Assembly: GCF_002115745.1 (NCBI RefSeq)
Contig: NZ_JFKB01000002.1
Span: forward strand, 1 to 64,000
Origin: Thalassospira alkalitolerans
GTDB taxonomy: Bacteria > Pseudomonadota > Alphaproteobacteria > Rhodospirillales > Thalassospiraceae
Length of the DNA: 64,000 bases
Reading direction: 5' to 3'
The translations under genes and the position numbers were made by a program. Shown one piece after another: positions 52,595 to 61,319 of the stretch. The notes under the pieces are model-generated. The model was not told where the DNA came from. It did not search any database and saw nothing but the letters and a program-made list of their open reading frames with translations. Numbering within the stretch: position 1 is the stretch's first letter; every line of letters begins with the position of its first letter.

Positions 52595-53434
52595 ATGAAA
52601 TTCGCACGTTATGGAGAACGCGGGGCCGAAAAGCCGGCACTTGTCGATGCCAATGGCAACCTGCGTGATCTATCTGGGCATGCCGATGATATCGCCGGAG
52701 ATGTTCTTACCCGTCTTGACACATTTAAATCAATCGATCCTGAGACGCTTCCGCTTGTTGAAGGTAATCCGCGGATTGGTGCTTGCGTTGGGCAGACCGG
52801 AAAATTCATCTGCATTGGCCTGAACTATGCCGATCACGCCGCGGAATCGGGTATGGAGGTGCCGCCTGAGCCGGTTATTTTTGCAAAATATACGTCGGCA
52901 ATCTGTGGCCCAAACGATCCGATTATCATTCCGCGTGGGTCGGAAAAGACGGATTGGGAAGTGGAATTGGGCTTCGTTATCGGGAAAAAGGCGAAATACG
53001 TCTCTGAGGCGAATGCGATGGATCATGTCGCAGGTTTCTGTTTGATCAATGACGTCTCAGAACGTTCCTATCAGATAGAGCGTGCGGGCCAGTGGTCGAA
53101 GGGCAAGTCTTCGGACAATTTTGGTCCTACGGGGCCTTGGCTGGTGACACCTGATGAGGTTGGTGATTTTGATAAGCTTGGCATGTGGCTTGAGGTAAAT
53201 GGTGAGCGTGTTCAGGATGGGTCGACGGCAACGATGGTCTATCGTGTGCCGCATTTGATTTCATATTTGTCACAATTCTTCACGTTGCATCCGGGCGATA
53301 TCATTTCGACAGGGACGCCTCCGGGGGTTGGTCTTGGTTTCAATCCGCCGCGCTACCTTAAGGCGGGGGATGTGGTCGAGCTTGGGATCGATGGCCTCGG
53401 CACCCAACGGCAGGTTTGTGTAAACGACGACTGA
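52595..53434 (+). CDS. FAH-family hydrolase, 2,4-diketo-3-deoxy-acid hydrolase-like
   Basis: 279 residues of the fumarylacetoacetase C-terminal fold. The metal and active-site region is CIGLNYADHAAESG, TDWEVELGFVIG and CLINDVSERSYQIERAGQWSKGKSSDNFGPTGPW, and the ending STGTPPGVGLGFNPP is typical. Members close to this type split 2,4-diketo-3-deoxy-L-fuconate or -rhamnonate to pyruvate plus lactate. It ends the plus-strand operon 20 bases before a terminator. Confidence 0.87.
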   Translation: MKFARYGERGAEKPALVDANGNLRDLSGHADDIAGDVLTRLDTFKSIDPETLPLVEGNPRIGACVGQTGKFICIGLNYADHAAESGMEVPPEPVIFAKYTSAICGPNDPIIIPRGSEKTDWEVELGFVIGKKAKYVSEANAMDHVAGFCLINDVSERSYQIERAGQWSKGKSSDNFGPTGPWLVTPDEVGDFDKLGMWLEVNGERVQDGSTATMVYRVPHLISYLSQFFTLHPGDIISTGTPPGVGLGFNPPRYLKAGDVVELGIDGLGTQRQVCVNDD

Positions 53435-53453
53435 TCCTCTTTCGTCTGGAAAC

Positions 53454-53489
53454 AAAAAAGCGCGGCTCATCACAAGGCCGCGCTTTTTT
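53454..53489. terminator. Bidirectional terminator between the FAH and CoA-transferase genes
   Basis: AAAAAAGCGCGGC pairs with GCCGCGCTTTTTT around a ten-base loop. The A and T runs on each side make it work for both convergent genes. Confidence 0.9.
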
Positions 53490-53503
53490 GATGTACTGAT
53501 GCA

Positions 53504-54637
53504 TTACCAGCCGGTTTCAAGAAGTTCGTTCGCATCGCCAAGTTCGGGGGCTGCGCGTGAGGACGCGGGCCGAATGCCGTCAATCCGCAGCGGGAGTTTG
53601 GTTGTTTTCATTTCGACGTCACCCCGTCGGATATCCTGTACCATGTCGAGAGTTTGTAAAATCCCGCTGTCGATAACCCCATCCCAATCCATCACTGGTG
53701 CTGCCCAGATGTCATTGGCGACGAATTTTTCCATCCAGTTGGCGCTTGGCAATGTTTTCAACTGTGTGGCAAGTGCGGCTTTTATCTTATCGCGTTGCTT
53801 GAAGGCATCCAGACCTGCAATATCGGATACAAGATCGGTAATTTCAGCAAGCAGGTCGAGTTTCCCCATCGCAATGGCGATATAGCCGTCGGCAGTTTCG
53901 TATACGCCATAGGGGGCAGCCAGATAGGCGTGGGCGGGATTATTCTTTGAGCGTTTTGGTGTCCGATGCCCATCGTTGAACCAAGTCGTAAGAAGTTCGA
54001 ACTGAAGATCGGCAAGAACTTCGATCAGCGAGGTTTCGACATAGCCACCAATCTCTTTGGTTGCACGGCGATAGAGCAGGGCCAGTACACCATGCGCCAG
54101 TGCTGAACCGGCCAGCACATCAGCCACCGGAAGTCCCATTGCGACCGGCCCATCGTCCTGCCCCCCGGAAAGCCACATGACACCAGACCGTGCCTGGGCC
54201 AAAAGATCCTGTCCGGGCAGATCAACCCATGGACCTTCGGCGCCATAGCCTGTCACTGTGCCATAAACGACGGTGGGGTTGATCTTCTTAACGGCCTCAT
54301 AGCCAAATCCAAGCCGTTCCATTACTCCCGGACGAAAGTTCTGCAAGATTACATCCGCTTCAGCGACGAGCTGTTGAAGCCGGGCTTTATCCTCGTCGGA
54401 TTTAAGATCAACCGCAACAGATCGCTTATTGCGGTTGATCGCATGGAATATCGTGCTTTCTCCGCCGATCTTGGTATCGGTAAGGTAAAGATATCGGGAT
54501 AAATCACCAAGTCCTGTGCGCTCGACCTTGACCACATCCGCGCCAAGGTCGGCTAATTTCAAGGCGCAATACGGTCCTGCAAGGAATTGAGAGAAATCGA
54601 GGACTTTCAGTCCCTCAAGCGGCAAAAGTTCAGTCAT
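53504..54637 (-). CDS. CaiB/BaiF (family III) CoA-transferase-like protein
   Basis: 377 residues with the family III fold markers: LEGLKVLDFSQFLAGPYCALKLADLGADVVKVE at the start, NRNKRSVAVDL, FRPGVMERLGFGYE and VTGYGAEGPW. The position of the catalytic Asp (as in VDVSLLD) is Glu206 here (VETSLIE), an unusual change. It overlaps the stop-start of the upstream signal-less binding-protein gene by four bases. The usual role is transfer of CoA between carboxylic acids. The partner acid is unknown, and the Glu may mean altered chemistry. Confidence 0.85.
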   Translation of the reverse strand: MTELLPLEGLKVLDFSQFLAGPYCALKLADLGADVVKVERTGLGDLSRYLYLTDTKIGGESTIFHAINRNKRSVAVDLKSDEDKARLQQLVAEADVILQNFRPGVMERLGFGYEAVKKINPTVVYGTVTGYGAEGPWVDLPGQDLLAQARSGVMWLSGGQDDGPVAMGLPVADVLAGSALAHGVLALLYRRATKEIGGYVETSLIEVLADLQFELLTTWFNDGHRTPKRSKNNPAHAYLAAPYGVYETADGYIAIAMGKLDLLAEITDLVSDIAGLDAFKQRDKIKAALATQLKTLPSANWMEKFVANDIWAAPVMDWDGVIDSGILQTLDMVQDIRRGDVEMKTTKLPLRIDGIRPASSRAAPELGDANELLETGW

Positions 54638-55770
54638 GCGCAGAAGCTTTCTTCAAAACGTTGCTGAAGGGCGGAAATGGCTGCGTCTGGACCTGTTTTT
54701 CCGGTGAGTGCGTCAAGCAGGACCTGAGAGCCTTCTTCTTGAAATGCCATATAGCCTGCGTGGCGCGGGCGGAGCCAAGCGGCCTCGTGGGTCATACGGG
54801 TATTGTTGTAAAGCTCACCGACGGGGGCATTCACCAATGGGTCACTCCAAGCGACAGCGTTTGCGGGTTGACCATTGTTCTCGGAATACAGCCCGCGTTG
54901 GATGTTCGCCGAAGCAACCCAAAGTGCGAATTTAGTACAAATTTCGGGATGTTTTGTTTCGGACGAAACCGCAATCCCCGTACCGCCAAGCGCCGATCCA
55001 AACGGGCCTGATGTGCCCAGAGATGGCATGTCATGGAAGGCGATGCGATGAGGCCGGTATCCTATGCGGCCATAGGGTGCGTAAAGGTAAACAAGTGGGC
55101 ATAAGGCGAATTGATCCCCCTCAGCAAGGGCATCAAGGGCGGCGATCGGATCCATATCAAAACAGGCCGGATCGACCAGCGCGGCCAATGTCTGCATGGT
55201 GGAAATTACGTTGCGTGCGGCATTGAAATCAATCTGCGACTGTTGTGTCACGGGGAAGGGCGCACCTTGGTTTGCCAGCAATGTGAAAAACGACATCAGC
55301 ACATGAGGAGAACGCAGAGGCCATACCACGCGCCCATTTTTTGCTTGGGCGATGACGTCATTAAACCGGGTGACGGGTTCGGTAAGAAGATCAGGTCGTA
55401 ATGCTTGGACCTGACAGGCTGCGTCCACGGGCAAAGCCCATTGATGACCTTTGTAAAAATAGCTCGGGTAGCTTTTCCCAACTGTTTCGGCAAACAGTTG
55501 GGCCAGCGTATCTTCAGGGGCAAGGCGGTCAATTGGAAGCAGACAGTTCTTTTCCACCACAGCACCGACATGGGGATGGTCAATTATTATGAGGTCGTAG
55601 ATGCTGGCGAGTTCCTCAACGGGCGTGCTTTCAAACCCCTGAAGTGATCGCTTGTCCCAGACAATATCTACGTCCGGATAGAGCTCGCGAAATGACGTGC
55701 TTGCGGCGACCAATGGGTCGTATCCGCGCGGATCTGACCATGTCATACCTCTGAGCTGTATTTGACCGAT
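54634..55770 (-). CDS. Solute-binding-protein homologue without a signal peptide
   Basis: 378 residues from the ATG at 55770 (MIGQIQLRGMTW), chosen because AAGGAGGAAAC lies about ten bases upstream. The fold resembles family 1 extracellular solute-binding proteins (FRELYPDVDIVWDKRSLQGF, YDLIIIDHPHVGAV, CPLVYLYAPYG, GGTGIAVSSETKHPEICTKFALWVAS). The N-terminus has no hydrophobic core or cleavage site, so the protein should stay in the cytoplasm. No permease is next to it; it is translationally coupled to the CoA-transferase-like gene. It may be a cytoplasmic ligand carrier, sensor or subunit of that enzyme (inference). Confidence 0.8.
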   Translation of the reverse strand: MGQIQLRGMTWSDPRGYDPLVAASTSFRELYPDVDIVWDKRSLQGFESTPVEELASIYDLIIIDHPHVGAVVEKNCLLPIDRLAPEDTLAQLFAETVGKSYPSYFYKGHQWALPVDAACQVQALRPDLLTEPVTRFNDVIAQAKNGRVVWPLRSPHVLMSFFTLLANQGAPFPVTQQSQIDFNAARNVISTMQTLAALVDPACFDMDPIAALDALAEGDQFALCPLVYLYAPYGRIGYRPHRIAFHDMPSLGTSGPFGSALGGTGIAVSSETKHPEICTKFALWVASANIQRGLYSENNGQPANAVAWSDPLVNAPVGELYNNTRMTHEAAWLRPRHAGYMAFQEEGSQVLLDALTGKTGPDAAISALQQRFEESFCA

Positions 55771-55814
55771 CATAAATATGTTTCCTCCTTTCATCACCTT
55801 AATCGTGATAATTT

Positions 55815-55839
55815 ATAAATAAAAGAAAATTTTATATTT
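55815..55839. promoter_or_regulatory. AT-rich imperfect inverted repeat between divergent genes
   Basis: ATAAATAAAA at 55815-55824 and TTTTATATTT at 55830-55839 form an imperfect inverted repeat between the binding-protein homologue and the IclR gene. The AAATATAAAA word also occurs upstream of the second sugar ABC operon. A candidate IclR site. Confidence 0.4.
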
Positions 55840-55941
55840 GATATAGTGTTGTTGAGGTCGCGGGTTAGGTTGCTATGAAATGCTTGGCCCGCATATAATG
55901 TTCACGCTGAAAAAGTGGTTTTAAAACCCTTGAGAGGAAAC

Positions 55942-56733
55942 ATGAACGGCAAGGTCGAAGTACAAACGTACGAAGAAAAATACCGCGCACCGGCATTGTC
56001 AAAAGGGCTCGATATTCTTGAGCTTCTTGCCTCTGAGTCAGATGGATTGTCGCAGATTGCGATTGCCAAGGAGCTTGGCCGCAATACTTCGGAAATTTTC
56101 CGTATGCTCATGGTGCTTTGTCAGCGTGGCTATGTAGAGCAGCGTGAAGATGATGACCGGTATTTTCTGACGACCAAGATGTTTGAAGTTGCGCATCGGC
56201 ATCCGCCGATCCGTCGCCTTACCTCCATCTCGGGGGAGGTAATGCAGCGTCTTGCGAATGAGGTGAATCAGTCAATGCACCTTGCCATCATTCATTCGGG
56301 AAAAGTGCTTGTCATTGCACAGGTGGATTGCCCTGATAATAATATCACCGCTGTCCGACTTGGGGCCCAGATCAATATTTATGAGACGGCATCAGGCCGC
56401 GTGCTTGCTGCATGGATGGACCCTGCTGCGCGGGATGCTTTGCTCCAAGAGGCAGGGCTCGAAGACGAAGAAAAATACCAAGCTTTTCTGGCTGATCTGC
56501 CAAAGGTACGCGAGGCTGGTTTTTGTGAGTCTCAATCATTGACCATTGGCGGTGTTTTGAACTTGTCTGCGCCGATTTTTGATTTTTCTGGCAAGGTTGT
56601 TGCCGCCTTGACGATCCCATTCATTCAACGTCTTTCGGGGACGTCGATCGTTTCGGTCGATGAATGTCGCGAGCGTTTGGTCGCATTAAGCGCCGACATT
56701 TCACGCAGGCTTGGCGCGGGTGCGGGAAATTGA
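55942..56733 (+). CDS. IclR-family transcription regulator
   Basis: 263 residues from the ATG at 55942, after GAGAGGAAAC; an earlier ATG at 55915 is less likely. A winged helix-turn-helix (SQIAIAKELGRNTSEIFRMLMVLCQRGYVEQ) is followed by the IclR effector domain (LRRLANEVNQSMHLAI-like part, YETASGRVLAAWMDP, GGVLNLSAPIFDFSGKVVAALTIPF). It is divergent from the binding-protein/CoA-transferase pair and is the obvious regulator of it and perhaps of the whole acid-sugar locus. IclR proteins commonly respond to acids such as keto-deoxy sugar acids. Confidence 0.9.
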   Translation: MNGKVEVQTYEEKYRAPALSKGLDILELLASESDGLSQIAIAKELGRNTSEIFRMLMVLCQRGYVEQREDDDRYFLTTKMFEVAHRHPPIRRLTSISGEVMQRLANEVNQSMHLAIIHSGKVLVIAQVDCPDNNITAVRLGAQINIYETASGRVLAAWMDPAARDALLQEAGLEDEEKYQAFLADLPKVREAGFCESQSLTIGGVLNLSAPIFDFSGKVVAALTIPFIQRLSGTSIVSVDECRERLVALSADISRRLGAGAGN

Positions 56734-57044
56734 GAAAAGTGACCGTGCAAGTTAATTGGCATTAGAGGTGTTCGAATATTTTTAGGCTGCATGAAGGGCT
56801 GGCCGCTTAGGGGCGGAACCTGTTAATATTCAAATTTTTCAATGGCTTGACGTCGAATATTAGAGGTTTCAATCTATGAAGGATGGTTTTGTCTTTCCGA
56901 TGAATAATACCGTCCGTTGGCTTTCTATCTGACACCTAGCCAGACCGCCGACATTAAGGGGGCCTTCATGCTCGGCGCATCGTTGCCAAAAAAGGGGCGC
57001 ATGTATGCACCCCTTTTGCAGTGTTTTAACTGATTTTTTTGAAG
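56734..57044. other. Non-coding stretch between convergent IclR and fmdB genes
   Basis: I see no coding frame with a ribosome site in these 311 bases. The only clear element is the bidirectional hairpin at 56988-57017. Confidence 0.5.
56988..57017. terminator. Bidirectional terminator after fmdB
   Basis: AAAAGGGGcGCAT pairs with ATGCaCCCCTTTT around a GT loop, with T runs on both strands. On the minus strand it stands 28 bases past the fmdB stop and ends the amide operon. Confidence 0.85.
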
Positions 57045-57386
57045 TCAGTGACTTATCATCCAGGGGCGCGCAGATGGGAACGTCTTGCTGCCGTCCGGGC
57101 GATAGATCGCCTTGGACTTCTTTTTGTTTCCACCACAACAGGAACAGCCCGGGCCATGGCCGTTGCCCTGTTGTTTACTGCTTTTTGGTTCGTGTGACGC
57201 CCGTTCGTTGGTAAAGGACGCGTGACGTCGTCCTGCATCCATCATGGCATAGTTTGGCACAGTCAGGATTGCGCGTGGCGCCATTTGACCACAATCGGGA
57301 CAGGTGCAGGGCTCGGCCGATTGCGCCATTGGGCGGGTTTCGGTAAATGCCCCGCAGGACGTGCATTCATAATCGTAATAAGGCAT
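57045..57386 (-). CDS. FmdB-type zinc-ribbon regulatory protein
   Basis: 113 residues. The N-terminal CxxC zinc ribbon (MPYYDYECTSCGAF then PCTCPDCG) is the FmdB/putative regulatory protein signature. A second Cys cluster (GPGCSCCGG) occurs in the Gly/Lys-rich C-terminal half, which is longer than in the shortest members. It follows formamidase by 47 bases, matching the known fmdA-fmdB pairing in which FmdB affects amidase expression. Confidence 0.88.
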   Translation of the reverse strand: MPYYDYECTSCGAFTETRPMAQSAEPCTCPDCGQMAPRAILTVPNYAMMDAGRRHASFTNERASHEPKSSKQQGNGHGPGCSCCGGNKKKSKAIYRPDGSKTFPSARPWMISH

Positions 57387-57433
57387 GGCTGTTTTCCTTG
57401 TGCCAAGGGCAATACTGACTGTGGCCTATGTGA

Positions 57434-58666
57434 TCAGAGATCAGGTGCCAGTGGCACATCGATCTTGCCATCGAGATATTTGATCGGACCATCTGACCCC
57501 GGCATGATATCGAACTCGAAAATGTCGGTCGGCAACCAGAGTGTCGCGCAGGCATTTGGAATATCGACGACACCCGATATATGGCCCTGTACCGGGGCCG
57601 TGCCCAGAATGGCGTAGGCTTGTGCGCCGGTGTATCCGAACTTCTTAAGATATTCGATGGCGTTCAGGCATGCCTGACGATAGGCAATATGAACGTCGAG
57701 GTAATGCTGTGTGCCTTGTTCGTCGACAGAGATACCTTCGAAGATCAGATAGTCATCGTATTTCGGGACGATGGGGGATGGTTTGAAGATCGGGTTTTTG
57801 ACCCCGTATTTCTGCATGCCGTCTTTGAGTATCGAAACCTTGATGTGCAGCCAACCCGCCATTTCAATGGCACCGCAGAAGGTGATTTCGCCATCACCCT
57901 GACTGAAATGAAGATCGCCCATCGAAAGGCCCGCGCCGTCGACATAAACAGGGAAGTAAACTTTCGCACCACGCGAAAGGTCTTTGATGTCACAGTTCCC
58001 ACCATGTTCCCGTGGCGGAACCGTGCGCGCACCTTCGGCAGCCGCCTTGTCACGATCTTCACCTTTCAAGCTGCCCATATGGGCGCTGGTGCCGCCATCT
58101 GGCAGCGCGGCCAGTTCGGGAATACGGTCCGGGTCGGTAGCGACCAGGGCCTTTTCGCGGGTATTCCACATATCAAGCATCTTTTGATCGGGCAGACAGC
58201 CGATCAGGCCGGGATGGATCAATCCGGCATATTTAACGCCCGGTACATGGCGCGAACTGGTGAACATGCCATGGAAGTCCCAGATTGATTTCTGGGCTTC
58301 GGGGAAATGTTCGGTCAGGAACCCGCCGCCATTTTGTTTGGAGAAAAAGCCATTGAAACCCCACAGGCTGTTATCAAACGTGCCGATATCCAGAATTTCA
58401 ACTTCCAAAAGGTCGCCCGGTTTCGCGCCTTTGACCCCGATCGGGCCGGATAGAAAGTGAACCTGTTTAAGGTCGACATCACGGACATCGGTCGCATCGT
58501 CGTTATTTTTGATTTGCCCGCCGGTCCAGTCATAGGTCTCGACGCGGAAATCATCCCCCGGCTCAACCCAGCAAGCCATCGGAATATCCGGATGCCAGCG
58601 GTTGTGGATCTTTTCATTGGTATACGGGGATTCGGCAAGATCAACCTTGATAAGAGTATCAACCAT
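57434..58666 (-). CDS. fmdA: Formamidase/acetamidase
   Basis: 410 residues, the usual length for FmdA. Family landmarks include FHGMFTSSRHVPGVKYAGLIHPGLIG, the conserved REHGGNCDIKDLSRGAKVYFPVYVDGAGLSMGDLHFSQGDGEI region, and AYAILGTAPVQGHISGVVDIPNACATLWLP near the end. It hydrolyses formamide, and less well other short amides, to ammonia plus the acid, in the cytoplasm. Placed directly after the urt-type ATPase gene, it shows that the transporter here serves short amides and urea as nitrogen sources. Confidence 0.93.
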   Translation of the reverse strand: MVDTLIKVDLAESPYTNEKIHNRWHPDIPMACWVEPGDDFRVETYDWTGGQIKNNDDATDVRDVDLKQVHFLSGPIGVKGAKPGDLLEVEILDIGTFDNSLWGFNGFFSKQNGGGFLTEHFPEAQKSIWDFHGMFTSSRHVPGVKYAGLIHPGLIGCLPDQKMLDMWNTREKALVATDPDRIPELAALPDGGTSAHMGSLKGEDRDKAAAEGARTVPPREHGGNCDIKDLSRGAKVYFPVYVDGAGLSMGDLHFSQGDGEITFCGAIEMAGWLHIKVSILKDGMQKYGVKNPIFKPSPIVPKYDDYLIFEGISVDEQGTQHYLDVHIAYRQACLNAIEYLKKFGYTGAQAYAILGTAPVQGHISGVVDIPNACATLWLPTDIFEFDIMPGSDGPIKYLDGKIDVPLAPDL

Positions 58667-58709
58667 AATAAAACTCCCTGATATAGAACGTGGATTTTAA
58701 AGGCCCCGG

Positions 58710-59399
58710 TCAAACTGACAGGAACGCCGAGACTTTCTTTTCATCAATGCCCGCACGTGGGCTTTCGTGAACAAATTCGCCTTTTTCGATCACCAGCACA
58801 CGGTCGGCCATGTCGAGCGCGAAGCTCAGAACCTGTTCTGAGACGACAATCGACAGACCCATCTCGTCGCGGATGCGGCGTAGTGTTCTGGCCATTTCCT
58901 TGATGATCGATGGCTGAATGCCTTCGGTGGGTTCATCCAAAAGCAAAACTTTGGGGTTCGATGCCAAGGCGCGAGCAATGGCAAGTTGCTGTTGCTGCCC
59001 GCCGGAAAGGTTCCCGCCCCGCCGATCTTTCATTTCGAGAAGGACCGGGAACAGTTCATAGATAAGGGCTGGAACTTCTTTCTGGCCGGTAACGGTCAGG
59101 CCGGTTTCGATGTTTTCGCGCACTGTCAGTGCGGGGAAAATCATGCGTCCTTGTGGCACATAGGCCAGACCATTCGCGACGCGTTGGTAGCTTTCCAGAC
59201 CTTCAAGCAAGGCATTACCGATTTTTACCGAACCGCTTTGGGACGGTATGATCCCGATCAGGGATTTCATCAGCGTGGTTTTACCCATGCCATTGCGGCC
59301 CATGATTGCAACGATTTCACCAGGGGCGACGTCCAATGACAGGGCGTTGATCACCTGGCTCTGACCGTAGGCGACGTTAAGTTTATCGACCGATAACAT
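58710..59399 (-). CDS. urtE: Urea/amide ABC transporter ATPase UrtE
   Basis: 229 residues, a compact branched-chain-type (LivF) ATPase: Walker A GRNGMGKT, signature LSGGQQQQ, Walker B VLLLDEPTEGIQPS. The phrase LLDEPTEGIQPSI is typical of UrtE. It follows UrtD with 11 bases between. It energises uptake together with UrtD. Confidence 0.92.
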   Translation of the reverse strand: MLSVDKLNVAYGQSQVINALSLDVAPGEIVAIMGRNGMGKTTLMKSLIGIIPSQSGSVKIGNALLEGLESYQRVANGLAYVPQGRMIFPALTVRENIETGLTVTGQKEVPALIYELFPVLLEMKDRRGGNLSGGQQQQLAIARALASNPKVLLLDEPTEGIQPSIIKEMARTLRRIRDEMGLSIVVSEQVLSFALDMADRVLVIEKGEFVHESPRAGIDEKKVSAFLSV

Positions 59400-59410
59400 G
59401 ACTGTCCCTC

Positions 59411-60163
59411 CTAGTGACCGAGATAGACTTCGATGACTTTCGGATCGTTTTTGACCCGATCCATCGAACCTTCGGAAAGAACCTTGCCCTGATGCAGGAC
59501 GGTGACGCGATGCGCGATGTCTTCGACGAATTTCATGTCGTGTTCGATCACGATCACGGAATGTTTCTTGATGATGGTGTTCAGAAGTTCGGCGGTTTTT
59601 ATTCGTTCGGAAACGCTCATTCCGGCGACCGGTTCATCAAGCATCAAAAGTTCCGGGCTTTGGATGAGCAACATGCCGATTTCAAGCCATTGCTTTTGGC
59701 CATGGCTCAGGATGGCAGCATCTGTATCGAGATGATCTTTAAGGAAAATCATCTCGGCAATTTCCTCGACCCGATTAATTACCTCGGCATCACGGCGAAA
59801 AGTAAGTGCGCCAAGCACGCTTCGCCCGCGTGGAAAAGATAGTTCAAGGTTCTCGAATACGGTCAAATCTTCATAGATCGACGGGTTCTGAAACTTGCGT
59901 CCGACACCGGCATGTACGATTTCATGTTCGCGCAAATTGGTCAGTTCCGTGCCACGAAACTGTATCGAGCCTTCTGTCGCCCGGGTTCGCCCGCAAATCA
60001 GGTCAAGAACTGTGGTTTTACCGGCTCCGTTCGGACCGATGATCACCCGGATTTCGTTTTCTTCGACATAAAGCGACAGATCATTGACCGCTTTAAAGCC
60101 ATCAAAGGAAACGGTCAGCCCCTCGATGCTCAGCAGGAACTCCTTGGGTTGTGCAACATCCAT
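59411..60163 (-). CDS. urtD: Urea/amide ABC transporter ATPase UrtD
   Basis: 250 residues of the LivG type: Walker A GPNGAGKT, CGRTRATEGSIQF, VGRKFQNPSIYEDLTVFENLELS, Walker B LLMLDEPVAGMS and IVIEHDMKFVEDIA. The signature motif reads LSHGQKQWLEIGM, the normal UrtD form. Partner of UrtE. Confidence 0.92.
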   Translation of the reverse strand: MDVAQPKEFLLSIEGLTVSFDGFKAVNDLSLYVEENEIRVIIGPNGAGKTTVLDLICGRTRATEGSIQFRGTELTNLREHEIVHAGVGRKFQNPSIYEDLTVFENLELSFPRGRSVLGALTFRRDAEVINRVEEIAEMIFLKDHLDTDAAILSHGQKQWLEIGMLLIQSPELLMLDEPVAGMSVSERIKTAELLNTIIKKHSVIVIEHDMKFVEDIAHRVTVLHQGKVLSEGSMDRVKNDPKVIEVYLGH

Positions 60164-60178
60164 GATGTCGATCCTCCT

Positions 60179-61306
60179 TTATTCTGCTGCGGGGCGGGGT
60201 TTGCGAACCTTGCCAATCCGAAAGATTGAAAGCCCGCGGATGACCAGTGGTTCGATATGCTGGCGGAACAATCCGGCGACCCCTTCGGGGAAGACCATGA
60301 CAACGGCGATGAATAGTCCGCCCATGGCAAACAGCCATAGTTCCGGGAAGCTTTCAGAAAGGGTGCTTTTCGCGGCGTTGACCAGTAGGGCGCCGTAGAT
60401 CGCGCCAAAGATCGACAATCGACCGCCAACGGCACAAAAGATCACCATTTCAATTGACGGTACGATGCCAACAAACGATGGCGACATGAAACCGACCTGC
60501 AGGGTAAACATGGCCCCGCCAATCGCCGAAAATGCTGCCGCCAGACAGAAGATGAAAATCTTGAAATTGGCGACGTCATAGCCCGAGAACCGGACCCGGT
60601 CTTCCTTGTCGCGCATGGCGATAAGAAGTCGGCCGAATTTTGAAACACGGACGAGTTGCGCCAAAATCAGCGACCCCAGCAAAAGAGCGACACAGGTAAA
60701 ATAGAAAACGTATCGCGCATTATCTGAGCGGATATCCCACCCCAGGAGAGTGCGCAGATCCGTGATGCCGTTGACCCCGCCGGTATAGCCTTGCTGGCCG
60801 ATGATCAGGATGGTCAGGATGGCGGCAATGGCCTGGGTGATAATCGCGAAATAGACCCCCCCCACGCGGCGTTTGAACATTGCCACACTGATGATGAAAG
60901 CCAGTGCGACAGGGACGGCAATGATCGCGAACAGGGTGAAGGTAAAGGAATGGAAGGGCTCCCACCAGAATGGCAGGGAAGTCAGTTGGTTCCAGTCCAT
61001 GAAATCGGGAATACCGGGCGTGGACTGGATGGCGGTTGCTTCGGGGGTAGATGACTCGAGCTTAAGGAACATCGCCATGCAATATCCCCCAAGGCCAAAG
61101 AAGATGCCCTGGCCAAGGCTAAGGATGCCGCCATATCCCCAGCAAAGGACGAGACCGAGCGCGACAAAGGCATAGGTCAGGTATTTGCCGATCAGGTTCA
61201 GGCGGAAATTGTCAAAGACGGTCGGGAAAACCACGGCGAGAATGAAGGCGAGAATGGCAAAGTAAATCCATTCACGCTTGCGAAACAAAAACAGTGCAGG
61301 AGACAT
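60179..61306 (-). CDS. urtC: Urea/amide ABC transporter permease UrtC
   Basis: 375 residues, about ten hydrophobic helices, LivM/UrtC type. The opening matches the family (YLTYAFVALGLVLCWGYGGILSLGQGIFFGLGGYCMAMFL), as do VGGVYFAIITQAIAAIL and the closing FPEGVAGLFRQH. Inner-membrane subunit that pairs with UrtB. Confidence 0.93.
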   Translation of the reverse strand: MSPALFLFRKREWIYFAILAFILAVVFPTVFDNFRLNLIGKYLTYAFVALGLVLCWGYGGILSLGQGIFFGLGGYCMAMFLKLESSTPEATAIQSTPGIPDFMDWNQLTSLPFWWEPFHSFTFTLFAIIAVPVALAFIISVAMFKRRVGGVYFAIITQAIAAILTILIIGQQGYTGGVNGITDLRTLLGWDIRSDNARYVFYFTCVALLLGSLILAQLVRVSKFGRLLIAMRDKEDRVRFSGYDVANFKIFIFCLAAAFSAIGGAMFTLQVGFMSPSFVGIVPSIEMVIFCAVGGRLSIFGAIYGALLVNAAKSTLSESFPELWLFAMGGLFIAVVMVFPEGVAGLFRQHIEPLVIRGLSIFRIGKVRKPRPAAE

Positions 61307-61319
61307 TTCTTCATCCTCC

